Position numbers and translations under genes: made by a program. Of a stretch of DNA of 64,000 bases, positions 8,119 through 17,954 are shown piece by piece. The notes beneath the pieces are model-generated. The model saw nothing but the letters and a program-made list of their open reading frames with translations, was not told where the DNA came from and did no database searches. Within the stretch, counting starts at the first letter, position 1; the number at the start of each line of letters is the position of its first letter. Source of the stretch: Methanomicrobiales archaeon (lineage in GTDB: Archaea; Halobacteriota; Methanomicrobia; Methanomicrobiales; Methanospirillaceae); NCBI GenBank assembly GCA_012729535.1, contig JAAYCY010000065.1, positions 1-64,000 on the forward strand, read 5' to 3'.

Positions 8119-8169
8119 TCAGGAAAACAGAAAATTGAAAAAAAAGGAAAAAGGAAAAGCAGGTACATT

Positions 8170-8820
8170 ATCAGAAATAAAAATACCTGCTGATTGAGCA
8201 GTGGAATATTTTCCAATGATTTCTGCTTTTATCTTAGGAAGCAGGGTTTCATGTATCAGGTACATTCCCGCAATATGCGTAAGTGATATCTGAATTTCAA
8301 CAGGTTTGGTTTCCCCACTGGATATTTAAACTTCATCTATAGAGAGCGTAGAGATGGCATGGATGCTCGCGGTTGTTATATCCCGTGAATGAGAAGTTCG
8401 GCCCTTCGTCATATCTAATGCATCAGCAATGCTTACAACACTTCCTTCAACAGTAAGGAGGGCCGGATCACCATGATGAGAGTGAATTGCAGAGAGTATA
8501 AACAACCTGATTAAAAGCAGATTCATAATCTGCATTGCTGACGCTGCGGTTACTATTGCATGATTTCTGCCATAATCATTCATCCGGAGTTTCTCCGTTG
8601 TTATATAACGGGCTATATTCCACATAGGCTGAATCTGTGTCGACTTTAAAAGGAGATCCCATGCAATCGAAGTTTTTTTCAGACCTGGAATCATCTCCTC
8701 AATGACACCTGCCGATAAGAGCTTGATGTCAGAATTCTGGGCATGTATCTCCAGGTTGTAAACAGCATGAGTGTGAGGTAAAAATATACCTGAAACATCT
8801 ACAGAATCATCTATGGGCAA
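8170..8820 (-). pseudogene. HD-domain phosphohydrolase-like protein, broken
   Basis: The N-terminal frame from ATG 8820 has the family's WNIARYITTEKLRMNDYGRN-H-AIVTAA segment and later AIHSHHGDPALLTVEGSVVS … ADALDMTKGR. Between them, after AMQIMNLL, the stretch that normally carries the HD catalytic motif (HDLGN region, roughly 50-60 residues) is missing. A TAA at 8328-8326 follows STLSIDEV, yet the same frame continues with family-like ISSGETKPVEIQISLTHIAG … and LLPKIKAEIIGKY. An internal deletion plus a nonsense codon make it non-functional as a hydrolase. Intact relatives occur widely in methanogens and are of uncertain substrate. Confidence 0.7.
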
Positions 8821-8939
8821 ATCCTAAGCAGTCATTATATCAGATCTTTATAGCACCCGAATAGTTTTTTTACGAGATCATATGGGAATATCAATGATTA
8901 TGTGTATGACAATAATCTCAATAGACCTCAATAGCCATC

Positions 8940-8961
8940 ATAGAGATATTTACCTCTCTAT
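8940..8961. promoter_or_regulatory. Inverted repeat upstream of pstS
   Basis: ATAGAGA (8940-8946) and TCTCTAT (8955-8961) are perfect inverted repeats with an eight-base spacer, 73 bases before ATG 9034. The spacing suits a dimeric regulator, possibly of phosphate response. No second copy was found in the window. Confidence 0.35.
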
Positions 8962-9033
8962 TCTTTCTAGAAACTATGGCGGGAAATAACTAGCATCCAG
9001 AAATCATTGTAACAAAGACTTACGTGAACAACT

Positions 9034-9930
9034 ATGAAGAGTAATGTACGTGTATTCAGGGGGACAATCCTTATTGGATTTCTGATTTGTTCTGTTCTGA
9101 TGTCCGGATGTATCGGTAACTCAGGAAGTGGAACTGAAAAGACTCCTAATTCTGGAGAGGCAACATACAGCAAAGCTGATGAGCGTGTTCTTTCAATTGC
9201 TGGTTCTACCACTGTTCTTCCAATAGCAGCACAGGCAGCAGAAGCCTACATGGACCTGCATCCAGAAGTTGATGTCAAGGTCAATGGAGGAGGATCAGGA
9301 GCCGGAGTGCAGAATGCCGGTGAAGGAACAGTAATGATTGGCATGGCATCACGTGACCTTAAGGAAGAGGAAATTACAAAGTATCCAGACCTTGTTCCTC
9401 ACCAGATAGCAATTGACGGTCTTGCCTTTATCACCAACAACGATAATCCGATTCCATCCTTAACAGTAGAGCAGGTCAAAAAGATCTATGATGGAAACAT
9501 TACCAACTGGAAGGATGTTGGTGGAAAGGACACTCAAATTATCGTAGTTGGTCGTGACAGTGCATCCGGAACCAGAGAGTATATGTTTACCGATGTGATG
9601 AAGAAAGCAAACTTTGTACAGACTCAGCTTGAGAAGAACTCAAATGGAGCCGTTAAGCAGACAATAGAACAGACACAAGATGCAATCGGGTATGTAGGTC
9701 TTGGATATCTGGATGAAACCGTTTATACAGTTCCGCTCTCAGTTAACGGTGCTGTAGTAGCCCCGTCCATAAAAACCGTCAAAGAGAAAGCCTATCCGCT
9801 CTCACGCCCATTACTGCTCCTGACAAAAGGACAACCGACAAAGGAAGCTGCAGCATTTATTGCATTCCTTGACGGAATGAAAGGACAGGAAATAATCACT
9901 GAAGAAGGATTCATTACCATTACCCGGTAA
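9034..9930 (+). CDS. pstS: Phosphate ABC transporter substrate-binding lipoprotein PstS
   Basis: A 298-residue periplasmic-type binding protein. A lipobox LMSGC puts the lipidated cysteine at residue 26, so it is anchored outside the membrane. LSIAGSTTVLPIAAQAAEAY, VNGGGSGAGVQNAGEGTVMI-G-MASR and GRDSASGTREYMF are the three phosphate-contacting loops (ST, SGxG, SGTRE) of the PstS family. Length is normal. Unlike most pstS genes it is not followed by pstC, pstA, pstB or phoU; the neighbours are a broken HD gene and a sensor kinase on the opposite strand. The permease must be encoded elsewhere if it is used for uptake. Confidence 0.92.
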   Translation: MKSNVRVFRGTILIGFLICSVLMSGCIGNSGSGTEKTPNSGEATYSKADERVLSIAGSTTVLPIAAQAAEAYMDLHPEVDVKVNGGGSGAGVQNAGEGTVMIGMASRDLKEEEITKYPDLVPHQIAIDGLAFITNNDNPIPSLTVEQVKKIYDGNITNWKDVGGKDTQIIVVGRDSASGTREYMFTDVMKKANFVQTQLEKNSNGAVKQTIEQTQDAIGYVGLGYLDETVYTVPLSVNGAVVAPSIKTVKEKAYPLSRPLLLLTKGQPTKEAAAFIAFLDGMKGQEIITEEGFITITR

Positions 9931-10057
9931 CCTTTTTAAATCTCCCGCTGAAGTCTTCCCGCATAGGAATTATCACACGGTTTTCTGGCCCGATTATATG
10001 CAATCGACTCCGTTATGGTTTTTGAAGATCTGTCAGGATCATGTCTTTTATAGATCG

Positions 10058-13000
10058 TTATGTGGCAGGATTTTTTTGCTGAATCCGCCATCCATCGACG
10101 GGAACAAGGATCTCAAATCGTGCCCCTTCTCCCTCAATGCCGTTTTCACTGATATTTATTCCCGTGATATCCAGAATCTCTCTGGATAGATTCAGCCCAA
10201 ATCCGGTATGCTTAAAATATTCCCTCTTGAAAATTCCTGCTTTGTATATTTCAGGAATACCAACACCGTCATCGGCACAGATAATCGCATAGTCTCCTTC
10301 CTGTACATATCCTGAAAATGATATCCGGGTTATCTTCTCTCCATATCGTTTTGCATTATCTATCAAGTTCTGGAACACTTTTTCAAGTAGTGGATCCGCG
10401 AATATTTCAAGATGGGTAATCGTCACCTCAAGAGCAATCTCTCCAAGATCAATAAATCTTGCTGCATTCTTAATTATAACCCCAACGTTCTGCCAATCAG
10501 GCAGTTTTACCCCGATATCCTGGTAATCACGGGTGAATGCAATTTGTCGGCCGATATTCCCTGCAAAATTATTAGCCCGTTCCAGGTACGACAGGACAGA
10601 AGGAGATGGTTCATCATGTATGGCAAGATCCAGGACAAACAATAATCCCTGGAGCTGGTTTACAATGTCATGACGGGTAATATCTGATAACAGGTTTAGT
10701 TTTTTATTCGCAAGAGAAATAGCATCAGTGATACGTTTTTTCTCGGTAATATCCGTGCTGACTATGAGGATACCAAACACGTTTCCTTCGTTATCAAAAA
10801 GCGGAACTTTATCGCTCTGGACCCAGATGTTTTCTCCAGAAGCAGATACCAGTTTTTCCATGATCTGGAATTTTGGTTTCCCGGTCGCGATAATATTCAA
10901 ATCATCAGCCAAAAACGGGTCGGAAGAATCCGGGAAGATTTCAGGAAATTTTTTCCCTTCAATATCAGGAATTGTTTTTCCAAAAACTCTGGCAGCCGCA
11001 GGATTAATTTTTACAAAGGTATTTTTTGTGTCTTTATACCATATCATAGCAGGAACATTAACAAGAATCGTCTCGTACTGGTTGATAAGCATATTCAGAG
11101 TTATTTCATCCTGCTTTCGCCGGGTAATATCTTCAAACACAGCAACAAAATGTCCGGATTCCGGACGGTAAACCGAGATATTCAGCCACTGATCCAGGGG
11201 AGTGAAATGGATTTCAAAAGTCTTAGTTATCCCAGATACAACAACCTCGTTATACAAATCAAAAAGTTCAGGAGTTTGTGTTTTGGTATCCGGAATCACT
11301 TCAGATACCAGTTTTCCATTGATATTTTCAAGACCGGTAAGCCGCTCGAATGCTTCATTTACATTCAGATATATCCAGTCCACCGGATTGCCATCCATGT
11401 CATAGAGCATTTTGCAATATGCAAAACCTTCGAGCATATTATGAAAGAGTGACCGATAATGCTCCTCGGATTTTTTTAAAGCTTCTTCAATCTGTTTCCG
11501 ACGGGTAATATCCCGCAGGGTGCCCTCGATAGTCAGTGTTTTTCCATCGTTTCCCCGGATAATATGACTGTTAATTGAGACGAAAACCAGGGTACCTTTT
11601 TTATTTTTCAGAACCGTCTCATAGTCATTGACAATTCCATGAATCTCCAAGAGATCAATCAGTTCTTTTCGCATTTCAGGTCTTGGATACAGATTAAGTA
11701 CAGACGTTCCGATAAGTTCCTCCGGGTCATAACCGGTCAGTCTCTTGCAGGATGGAGAGAGATTGGTGATAATTCCCTCATGATTTGTCTGGTAGTAGAG
11801 ATCAATCTGGTTTTCAAAGATAAGCCGGTATTTCTCTTCACTTTTAACCAGCTTTTCTTCAGTTCTTTTCCGGTCAGTGATGTCAATAGCAGTAACCAGC
11901 CCTGATTTCTTCCCTTTGAGTGTCACAGTGGTTGATACCACATCAATCCACCGTTCTTCTCCGTTTTTATGCACAATTTTCAGTTCGAAATGCCGTTGCC
12001 GTGTTTCTTCACCCCATTGCCTGGACTTTCCAATGGTGGTAAGAACATCCAGGTAGTCTGGATGAATGACCTCCCAAAATTTCATGGAAAGCAGTTCTTC
12101 CACAGAATAACCGGATATTTTTTCTGCAGCCGGGTTTGCATAGAACCAATAGTCATCCTGGTATATCATAATCCCGGCGGTTGTTGAATCAGCGAGTATC
12201 CTGAATTTTTCTTCACTTTCGCGAAGAGAATTTTCCAGATTTTTCTGGTTGGTTACATCATCAATAGCTAAAACCACATACTCTTTGCCATCCATCTCAA
12301 CCGGTTCTGCATTGATATTCAGCCAGCGGACCTGCGATTCTCCGTTAATCATCAAGGTTAAGGGTACTATTTCACCATGAACACTCTTGCCCTGCTTTAG
12401 TACTGACTCAATTCCAATCCGTAACGGACAACTGGGACAGGATGTCGAATACCCGCATCCCCCGGGATTTTCCGTGCTGTGAACACATCCAAGGCCCTCT
12501 CCACCCTTTGTCCTGATAATGTCTGCCGGATCGCGAAGAACCATACTTGCAATGGCTTGGTTAGCCTCTCTGATGACCCGGTCCTTGTCAAGCAGAAGGA
12601 GACCAACCGGAGCTGCACTAAAGATCTTCAGGAAATTGTTCCGTTCGTGTAGGAGAAATACTTCGGTTTTTTTCCTGTTCGAAATATCCGTGTTTCCGAT
12701 TCGTCTTCCCAGGTACTGGTTCCTGCCATTAAAGACAGACTGGCAGGTGTGGTTGATCCACACAATATCTCCATTTTTGTGAACAATCCGATAATCCAGG
12801 ATAAGAGTGCCCTTTTCTATAGTATGGTTCTCCATGTGCCTCTTCCAGCGAGAGAGATCCTCTTCGTACACCATCCGATTGATAAGGCCAGGATCCTGGT
12901 ACATTTCTTCAGGAGTATACCCGGTAATCTGCTTACACGATGGAGATACATAGACCAACTTTCCCTCCGGATCTATCCAGTACAGCCAGCTATGAGAATA

Positions 13001-13444
13001 GTCAACGATGGTCTGGAATTTTAACTCACAATTTTTCAGGTTTTTTTCAGAGTTATTCCGGGCCAGTAATAACCTGACAACCTGGGACAACTCTGAACAT
13101 TGCGGTAACTGGCAGGATACCTTTCTCAGGAAAAAATCTGCCCCGTTTTGTAAGGCTTCGTCAATATTCTTTTCTTCACTCTGGTCAGTAAAGATGATAA
13201 CTGGTATGTCAGGGTTTATTTTTTTCAGTTTAGCTAAAAAGGAAGGTCCATCGGTATCAGACAGGAAATAATCGGTTACGAGAATATCATAGGAATTATT
13301 TTCCAGAAGATAAAATGCGAGAATTCCAGATGAGGAGGTGGTAACAATGATATCAGAATTTTTTTCCAGGTACGCTTTCACTATTCCCTGAAATTCTGAA
13401 TTTGCATCCACATATAACAGGTTAATTGGTACCCCCCCAGTCAT
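10058..13444 (-). CDS. REC-multi-PAS hybrid sensor histidine kinase
   Basis: 1128 residues, cytoplasmic, with no membrane segment. An N-terminal receiver domain (about 1-130, phosphoacceptor D58 in VTDYFLSD) is followed by six PAS/PAC units to about 905, then a kinase core: H-box RHDIVNQLQ with H925, N-box QNLIDNAKRYG near 1025, G-box DDGVGIP near 1060 and a second glycine box HTGFGLNLS. The RHDIxNQL box is typical of methanogen kinases. The second PAS unit (about 270-400) has a cysteine cluster (GCVHSTENPGGCGYSTSC then PSCPLR). The substrate signal and partner are unknown. It is followed downstream on its own strand only by a gap, so it is a single-gene unit. Confidence 0.9.
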   Translation of the reverse strand: MTGGVPINLLYVDANSEFQGIVKAYLEKNSDIIVTTSSSGILAFYLLENNSYDILVTDYFLSDTDGPSFLAKLKKINPDIPVIIFTDQSEEKNIDEALQNGADFFLRKVSCQLPQCSELSQVVRLLLARNNSEKNLKNCELKFQTIVDYSHSWLYWIDPEGKLVYVSPSCKQITGYTPEEMYQDPGLINRMVYEEDLSRWKRHMENHTIEKGTLILDYRIVHKNGDIVWINHTCQSVFNGRNQYLGRRIGNTDISNRKKTEVFLLHERNNFLKIFSAAPVGLLLLDKDRVIREANQAIASMVLRDPADIIRTKGGEGLGCVHSTENPGGCGYSTSCPSCPLRIGIESVLKQGKSVHGEIVPLTLMINGESQVRWLNINAEPVEMDGKEYVVLAIDDVTNQKNLENSLRESEEKFRILADSTTAGIMIYQDDYWFYANPAAEKISGYSVEELLSMKFWEVIHPDYLDVLTTIGKSRQWGEETRQRHFELKIVHKNGEERWIDVVSTTVTLKGKKSGLVTAIDITDRKRTEEKLVKSEEKYRLIFENQIDLYYQTNHEGIITNLSPSCKRLTGYDPEELIGTSVLNLYPRPEMRKELIDLLEIHGIVNDYETVLKNKKGTLVFVSINSHIIRGNDGKTLTIEGTLRDITRRKQIEEALKKSEEHYRSLFHNMLEGFAYCKMLYDMDGNPVDWIYLNVNEAFERLTGLENINGKLVSEVIPDTKTQTPELFDLYNEVVVSGITKTFEIHFTPLDQWLNISVYRPESGHFVAVFEDITRRKQDEITLNMLINQYETILVNVPAMIWYKDTKNTFVKINPAAARVFGKTIPDIEGKKFPEIFPDSSDPFLADDLNIIATGKPKFQIMEKLVSASGENIWVQSDKVPLFDNEGNVFGILIVSTDITEKKRITDAISLANKKLNLLSDITRHDIVNQLQGLLFVLDLAIHDEPSPSVLSYLERANNFAGNIGRQIAFTRDYQDIGVKLPDWQNVGVIIKNAARFIDLGEIALEVTITHLEIFADPLLEKVFQNLIDNAKRYGEKITRISFSGYVQEGDYAIICADDGVGIPEIYKAGIFKREYFKHTGFGLNLSREILDITGINISENGIEGEGARFEILVPVDGWRIQQKNPAT

Positions 13445-13611
13445 GATTGTATATATCAGGCAACAAAAGTAAATAAATATCTGGTATAAAATAATATATC
13501 AAAAACAAAAACCGGATTTAAGATCATTACACTACTGAAATCATCATTTTTCTAATCTTTTGTCAGTATCATGCGGAAAAAACAGCCTGCTGGTATCTGC
13601 ATGAGAGGATC

Positions 13612-16344
13612 TTAGCTGTTTGAATCACACTCATCATCATCAACAATATGCAGATTATAATGTTTCCTGATAGCATTCAAAACTTTTTCAGATTCCATCC
13701 ATCGTTTATCCAGTTGATTAACCATCTGGTCAATTCGCTCCACCTGATCATTGATTAAATCAACACTCCCAGAATCATTCATCAATTCTGAATAGGTTAC
13801 AATAATTGACAGGGGATTTCTGATCTCATCGTTCAGTATTGCCAGGTATGCAAGGTTTTTTTGAATCTGTTTTAATGCACTCTCTTTTTCTCGTTCAAGC
13901 CTGATCTCTTCAGTAACATCCTGGCATACACCGATTAACCTGACCGCTGTTCCATCCGTATCCATCTCTACCGAACCATTTGCATGCACATAATGAAGAG
14001 AACCATCAGGGTATATGATCCGGTATGCTTCAGATTCATACATTCCCGTCATGACCGCATTTAGCAAAATGGTATCATGCTTACTTAGGTCATCAGGATG
14101 GATACCGGCCCTGATGGTCTCAAGATTCATCTCTATAGTTCCGGGTTCATACCCGAATACCCTGAGCAATTCTTCAGAACAGGTTACTTTGCCGGTCTTC
14201 ACCTCATATATCCAGCTCCCAACCCGGGCAATCTTCTGGGCCAGGACTAATGCTTCGTTGGTCTCTTTCAGTGCCATTTCTCCTTTTTTTCGCTCAGTAA
14301 TATCCTGGATGACACCCATTACCCGGATACCATGTCCTTTTGAATCTTTCTCCAACCTTGCCTTTGAGTGAATGAACCGGGGAGGAGACCCATCTGCAGG
14401 ATTGATTTCATATTCAATATTGTAATCCTGACCTTTTGTTAGAAGGTCTATGAGAGCCTTATGAACCTTCTCTCTTTCCGGGATACAGTTTTCAATCTGT
14501 TCTATAGGTAAGTCACCAGCTACCGGAGGGAAACCAAACATGCTCAGTCCCTCGGCTGATCCCCATATCTTGTCAGTATTCACATCATATTCCCAGCAGC
14601 CGGTATGCCCGATCTCCTGGGCCATGAGAAGCCTTGTCTCATTGATCCGGATAGTCCGTTCACGTTCAAGGAGTTCATTATACCGCTTTTGCAGTTCCTT
14701 TTCAGAAACAGCCAGTTGTTCATACGAAACTTCGAGATCCTGGTTTGTCAGTTCCAGTTCCAGTTGTTCATGTTTCCGTTCGGTGATATCCCGGAAAAAC
14801 CAGACTCTTCCGAAATTTTTCCCCCCTTTTCCAATCATCGGGGATGTGAAACGTTCAATCGTCCCCCCGTTCTTTAGTAGGATCTCCTCGAATTTTTGCT
14901 CTTCCGGTTGTGAATACAGATGTCTTACCTGTGCGAGAAAAGATTCAGGGTCTGCTACCTGCTCAGCTACATGCATAAGGACCGGTTCGTCACATTTCGA
15001 TGCAAGAATCTCCGGAGGAATGTTCCATAACGTAACAAAATTCTGGTTATAGTCGAGAATCTTCTCATGGGTATCAACGATGAGAATGGCATCAGGAGAG
15101 ACTTCCTGCTGGGTTGATAAGATGAGGTTTTTAAAGATTACCTCTTCTTCTACCTGTTTTCGCCGGGTAATATCCTGGATAACTCCAATCACCCGGATTA
15201 TATCTCCCTGATCGTCTTTTTCTGACCTTGCAAGCGAATGAACAATCCGGTATGGTGAGTCATCAGCAGGAATGACCATATACTCAAGATCATATTCTGC
15301 GTCCTCCTCAATGAGATTGTGTAACGCCAAGCTGACTCTCTCATATTCCGGAATGCAGGAATAGACCTGCTTAACCGTTAAAAATTTTGAATCCGGAGGA
15401 TATCCAAACATGGAATATGCCTCGGCAGAACACCGTATTACTTGTGCTCCGGGATTATATTCCCAGAAACCGGTATGACTTATTTTCTGGGCTAATCCGA
15501 GTTCTTCTACTGTTCCCCAAAGATCCTTAATCGCTTTTTTTAGTTCGGTGATATCCCTGATGGATTCTATTGCTCCTGAAACATTCCCTTTCTCATCATA
15601 AAACCTGCCAACTTTTATTAATGCACTGATAGTGTTTCCTTTCCGGTCAATCAAATCTGTTTCTGCAGTAAGGGAATTGCCTGTACGCCTAACCTGTGAA
15701 TAAAATTTTTCAATTATTTCATCAGGCTCATCAATAAGATGTATAAGAACGGGGTGCTCTTTTTTATAAAAAATCGTTGCAACTTCTTTATCCTGAAGTC
15801 CCATAATCTGGCTGGCCAGAATGCCGGTTATTTCTTCTATTGCCCTGTTCCATGCGATTATCCGGCCGGAAGTATCTACGGCAAAGGTTGGATCAGGAAG
15901 AAAATCAATAATATCATAGAATCGTTTTTCTGATTCCCTGACTGAACGCTCTGCCTGTTTTCGCTTTACCGCCTGCTTTATCTTGTGTGCAAGTTCGGCA
16001 AAGAGTGATTCCAGGTCTCCTCCTTTCTGGAGGTAAAAATCAACACCATTATTAATCGCCTGGATGACAATTTCTTCACGTCCCCGGCCCGTAAACAGAA
16101 TAAAGGGGATATCCCCACATAATCTTCGGACTTCCTGCAAAAATGTAATTCCGTCCATTTCAGGCATCTGGTAATCTGAAATGACCGCATCATACGAACC
16201 GGTATGTAATGCTTCAAGCGCTTGTTGGGCAGAAAAAGAAATGTCTACACGAATGTCTTTATTTTTCTCTAAAAATATTTTCCCGATTTCTAAGAGGTTC
16301 TCTTCGTCTTCAACATAGAGGACAGAAATACAATCTTTGTGCAT
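13612..16344 (-). CDS. REC-multi-PAS signalling protein lacking a kinase ATPase domain
   Basis: 910 residues, soluble. The receiver domain is at 1-125 (D57 in VISDYQMPEMDG), followed by about five PAS/PAC units, several with the repeated phrase VIQDITxRK, and a coiled region between the third and fourth. The C-terminal 90 residues start with AYLAILNDEIRNPLSIIVTY, which looks like an H-box helix with the histidine position replaced (LNDEIRNPL). No HATPase domain follows before the stop. It therefore cannot autophosphorylate by the usual route and may work as a scaffold or phosphate sink for a partner kinase such as the one at 10058-13444, 167 bp downstream on the same strand. Confidence 0.88.
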   Translation of the reverse strand: MHKDCISVLYVEDEENLLEIGKIFLEKNKDIRVDISFSAQQALEALHTGSYDAVISDYQMPEMDGITFLQEVRRLCGDIPFILFTGRGREEIVIQAINNGVDFYLQKGGDLESLFAELAHKIKQAVKRKQAERSVRESEKRFYDIIDFLPDPTFAVDTSGRIIAWNRAIEEITGILASQIMGLQDKEVATIFYKKEHPVLIHLIDEPDEIIEKFYSQVRRTGNSLTAETDLIDRKGNTISALIKVGRFYDEKGNVSGAIESIRDITELKKAIKDLWGTVEELGLAQKISHTGFWEYNPGAQVIRCSAEAYSMFGYPPDSKFLTVKQVYSCIPEYERVSLALHNLIEEDAEYDLEYMVIPADDSPYRIVHSLARSEKDDQGDIIRVIGVIQDITRRKQVEEEVIFKNLILSTQQEVSPDAILIVDTHEKILDYNQNFVTLWNIPPEILASKCDEPVLMHVAEQVADPESFLAQVRHLYSQPEEQKFEEILLKNGGTIERFTSPMIGKGGKNFGRVWFFRDITERKHEQLELELTNQDLEVSYEQLAVSEKELQKRYNELLERERTIRINETRLLMAQEIGHTGCWEYDVNTDKIWGSAEGLSMFGFPPVAGDLPIEQIENCIPEREKVHKALIDLLTKGQDYNIEYEINPADGSPPRFIHSKARLEKDSKGHGIRVMGVIQDITERKKGEMALKETNEALVLAQKIARVGSWIYEVKTGKVTCSEELLRVFGYEPGTIEMNLETIRAGIHPDDLSKHDTILLNAVMTGMYESEAYRIIYPDGSLHYVHANGSVEMDTDGTAVRLIGVCQDVTEEIRLEREKESALKQIQKNLAYLAILNDEIRNPLSIIVTYSELMNDSGSVDLINDQVERIDQMVNQLDKRWMESEKVLNAIRKHYNLHIVDDDECDSNS

Positions 16345-16671
16345 GATAATCTGGGGGAACCATACATTATCTGGACAGATAGTGGTATATAAGGGACAAT
16401 AATAGTGCTATGTCTTTGGAAGGGAAAAGTGTTTCCAAATTATTAAAACAGAAAATTACTGGGAATTAGAGAGGAATACCAGTACAAGTTATACCACTGT
16501 TCAGATATGCCTTAAGGTGTTGCATGCTCCAGAATATTTCAAAATAAACAGTCCATACCTACCGCTCTTCTCCTGCACCAGACATTCTTCCCGGCCAATT
16601 CCCGCAGAATATTCGTATTACACGACTTATTTTGAGCGTGAATTAGCTCGAAACAAGTTGGGAGGGATGGA
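16345..16671. other. Gap without a called gene
   Basis: The minus strand around 16490-16615 is open for about 38 codons (…AGIGREECLVQEKSGRYGLF…) with ordinary codon use but no start codon and no recognised family, so it is possibly a remnant. The plus strand shows GGGAGGG at 16660-16666, the ribosome-binding site of the next small frame. Confidence 0.4.
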
Positions 16672-16836
16672 ATGAAGCGTCCTGTCACCGACGAGTGTTA
16701 CATCAAGGGATACGATTATCTTGTCTGGCAGTTGTACAGGAGAAAAAAATATCCGAAGAAAATAGCCAGGAGGAGGAATGACGGGTTTTATTGTGAAACG
16801 GGAAAAGGTCAGGTATCCCCGGAAACATTCCTTTGA
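16672..16836 (+). CDS. Possible 54-residue basic protein
   Basis: ATG 16672 follows GGGAGGG at good spacing and opens 54 codons (MKRPVTDECYIKGYDYLVWQ…) to TGA 16834-16836. The product is basic (YRRKKYPKKIARRR) and not recognised. It overlaps, in another frame, the start of the broken metallo-hydrolase frame at 16778, which has its own AGGAGGAG site. Either this is a small gene translationally coupled to the next frame, or the region is a patchwork of remnants. Its position at the edge of a decayed island favours caution. Confidence 0.3.
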   Translation: MKRPVTDECYIKGYDYLVWQLYRRKKYPKKIARRRNDGFYCETGKGQVSPETFL

Positions 16837-17694
16837 TCATTGTGGCAGGATGTTTTTGGATGATGATGTACTCAGGGTTGTTGTTGACGGATCAGGGATG
16901 TATGATAATTCTCTGAATGGTGTGTTGTTGTTTTATCTGGAATTGGAACGGCTGACTATCATGGGTAAAGTAAATTTCTGCTCTTCTGAGGCATTAGTTC
17001 ATGATAAATGTCAAGAAACTATTGACGATTCCAAAGTCTTGGTTGTAGCAGATTTTTCTCCCAGGAATGTCGAAAAATTGGAAACTTTTAGAAAAATTGC
17101 AGAAAAATATGGAAGAGAATTAGTCATCACAGCAAAAGATGCATATTTACTTCAACCAATAGAAAAAGCGGATGGTATTGACCGGCTGGTAAAAAACTCG
17201 AATATATTATGAACTAATGGATAGGACACAGAGAAGTTGGGAAAAACCTATAATAGACACATTTAGTGAAACATATGTGACCCATGAGATGATTCGTGAT
17301 AATCCAGAAGGATTCATATTATCATTCTCATTTTTTGACCTAGAAAAATCTCCTAGATATTCAACCTGAAAAAGGAATGTGGATTTATTCTTCATGTGAA
17401 CCATTTAATGAAGAAATGGAGATAGATTTTAAACGATTATGCCGATGGCTTCAATACTTGAATTTTGATCCTTATGGATTTTCATCGAATTTCAACCCAG
17501 ATAAGTTTTCTTGCACATTTAATCCTGAATTTCATGCATCCGGACATGCATCAACTGATGACATCCGGTGGAAAATTGAGACCATAGACCCGGATGTGCT
17601 CATTCCGGTTCATACAGAAAATTATCAATGGTTTGTGGATAATTTTGAACAAACAAAAATCATAAAAAACGGAGAATCATTTACGAAATCCTGA
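16778..17694 (+). pseudogene. RNase J-like metallo-beta-lactamase hydrolase, frameshifted
   Basis: Three frames together give a continuous C-terminal half of an RNase J-like MBL protein: VLVVADFSPRNVEKLETF … GRELVITAKDAYLLQPIEKA (to 17212), then DRTQRSWEKPI … ILSFSFFDLEK (17216-17360), then LLDIQPEKGMWIYSSCEPFN and EFHASGHASTDDIRW … DPDVLIPVHTE (to TGA 17692-17694). Frameshifts lie near 17212 and 17360. The N-terminal HxHxDH metal motif is absent; residues 1-65 of the first frame are unlike the family. Such proteins accompany archaeal type I restriction loci, matching the HsdM remnant nearby. Confidence 0.75.
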
Positions 17695-17699
17695 CCCAC

Positions 17700-17935
17700 C
17701 TACACAATCAGATCTAGCTCCCGGAAGACCCGGGTAATGACCCGGCTTTGGATATTCGAGACTCCCAGCTTCCCATCCTCAATCGTGATTCCGGGAAAAA
17801 GGATACCAGGATTTCCTATCTATATCCAGTCATCAAAGAAGGCTGTCCTGAACAGTGCTCCTTTCTGGGAATAATCAGCGTGAATTAGAGCATCACTCAT
17901 AACATCAATCCCGCTATTCAACAGTTTTCTCTTTA
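17700..17935 (-). pseudogene. COG2865-type (AlbA_2/HATPase) ATP-binding protein remnant
   Basis: The minus strand reads DVMSDALIHADYSQKGALFR … FFDDW, a nonsense codon TAG, then IGNPGILFPGITIEDGKLGV … RVITRVFRELDLIV. Intact relatives have ALIHADYSxxGxPIRVAFFD and RIEIENPGILLPGMTIED, the HATPase part of a RecG-like/Schlafen-related protein family. Only about 75 codons remain and the frame is broken inside. It is another dead piece of the island that also holds HsdM, EVE and MBL remnants. Confidence 0.65.
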
Positions 17936-17954
17936 AAGGGATCGTCGAATTTAA

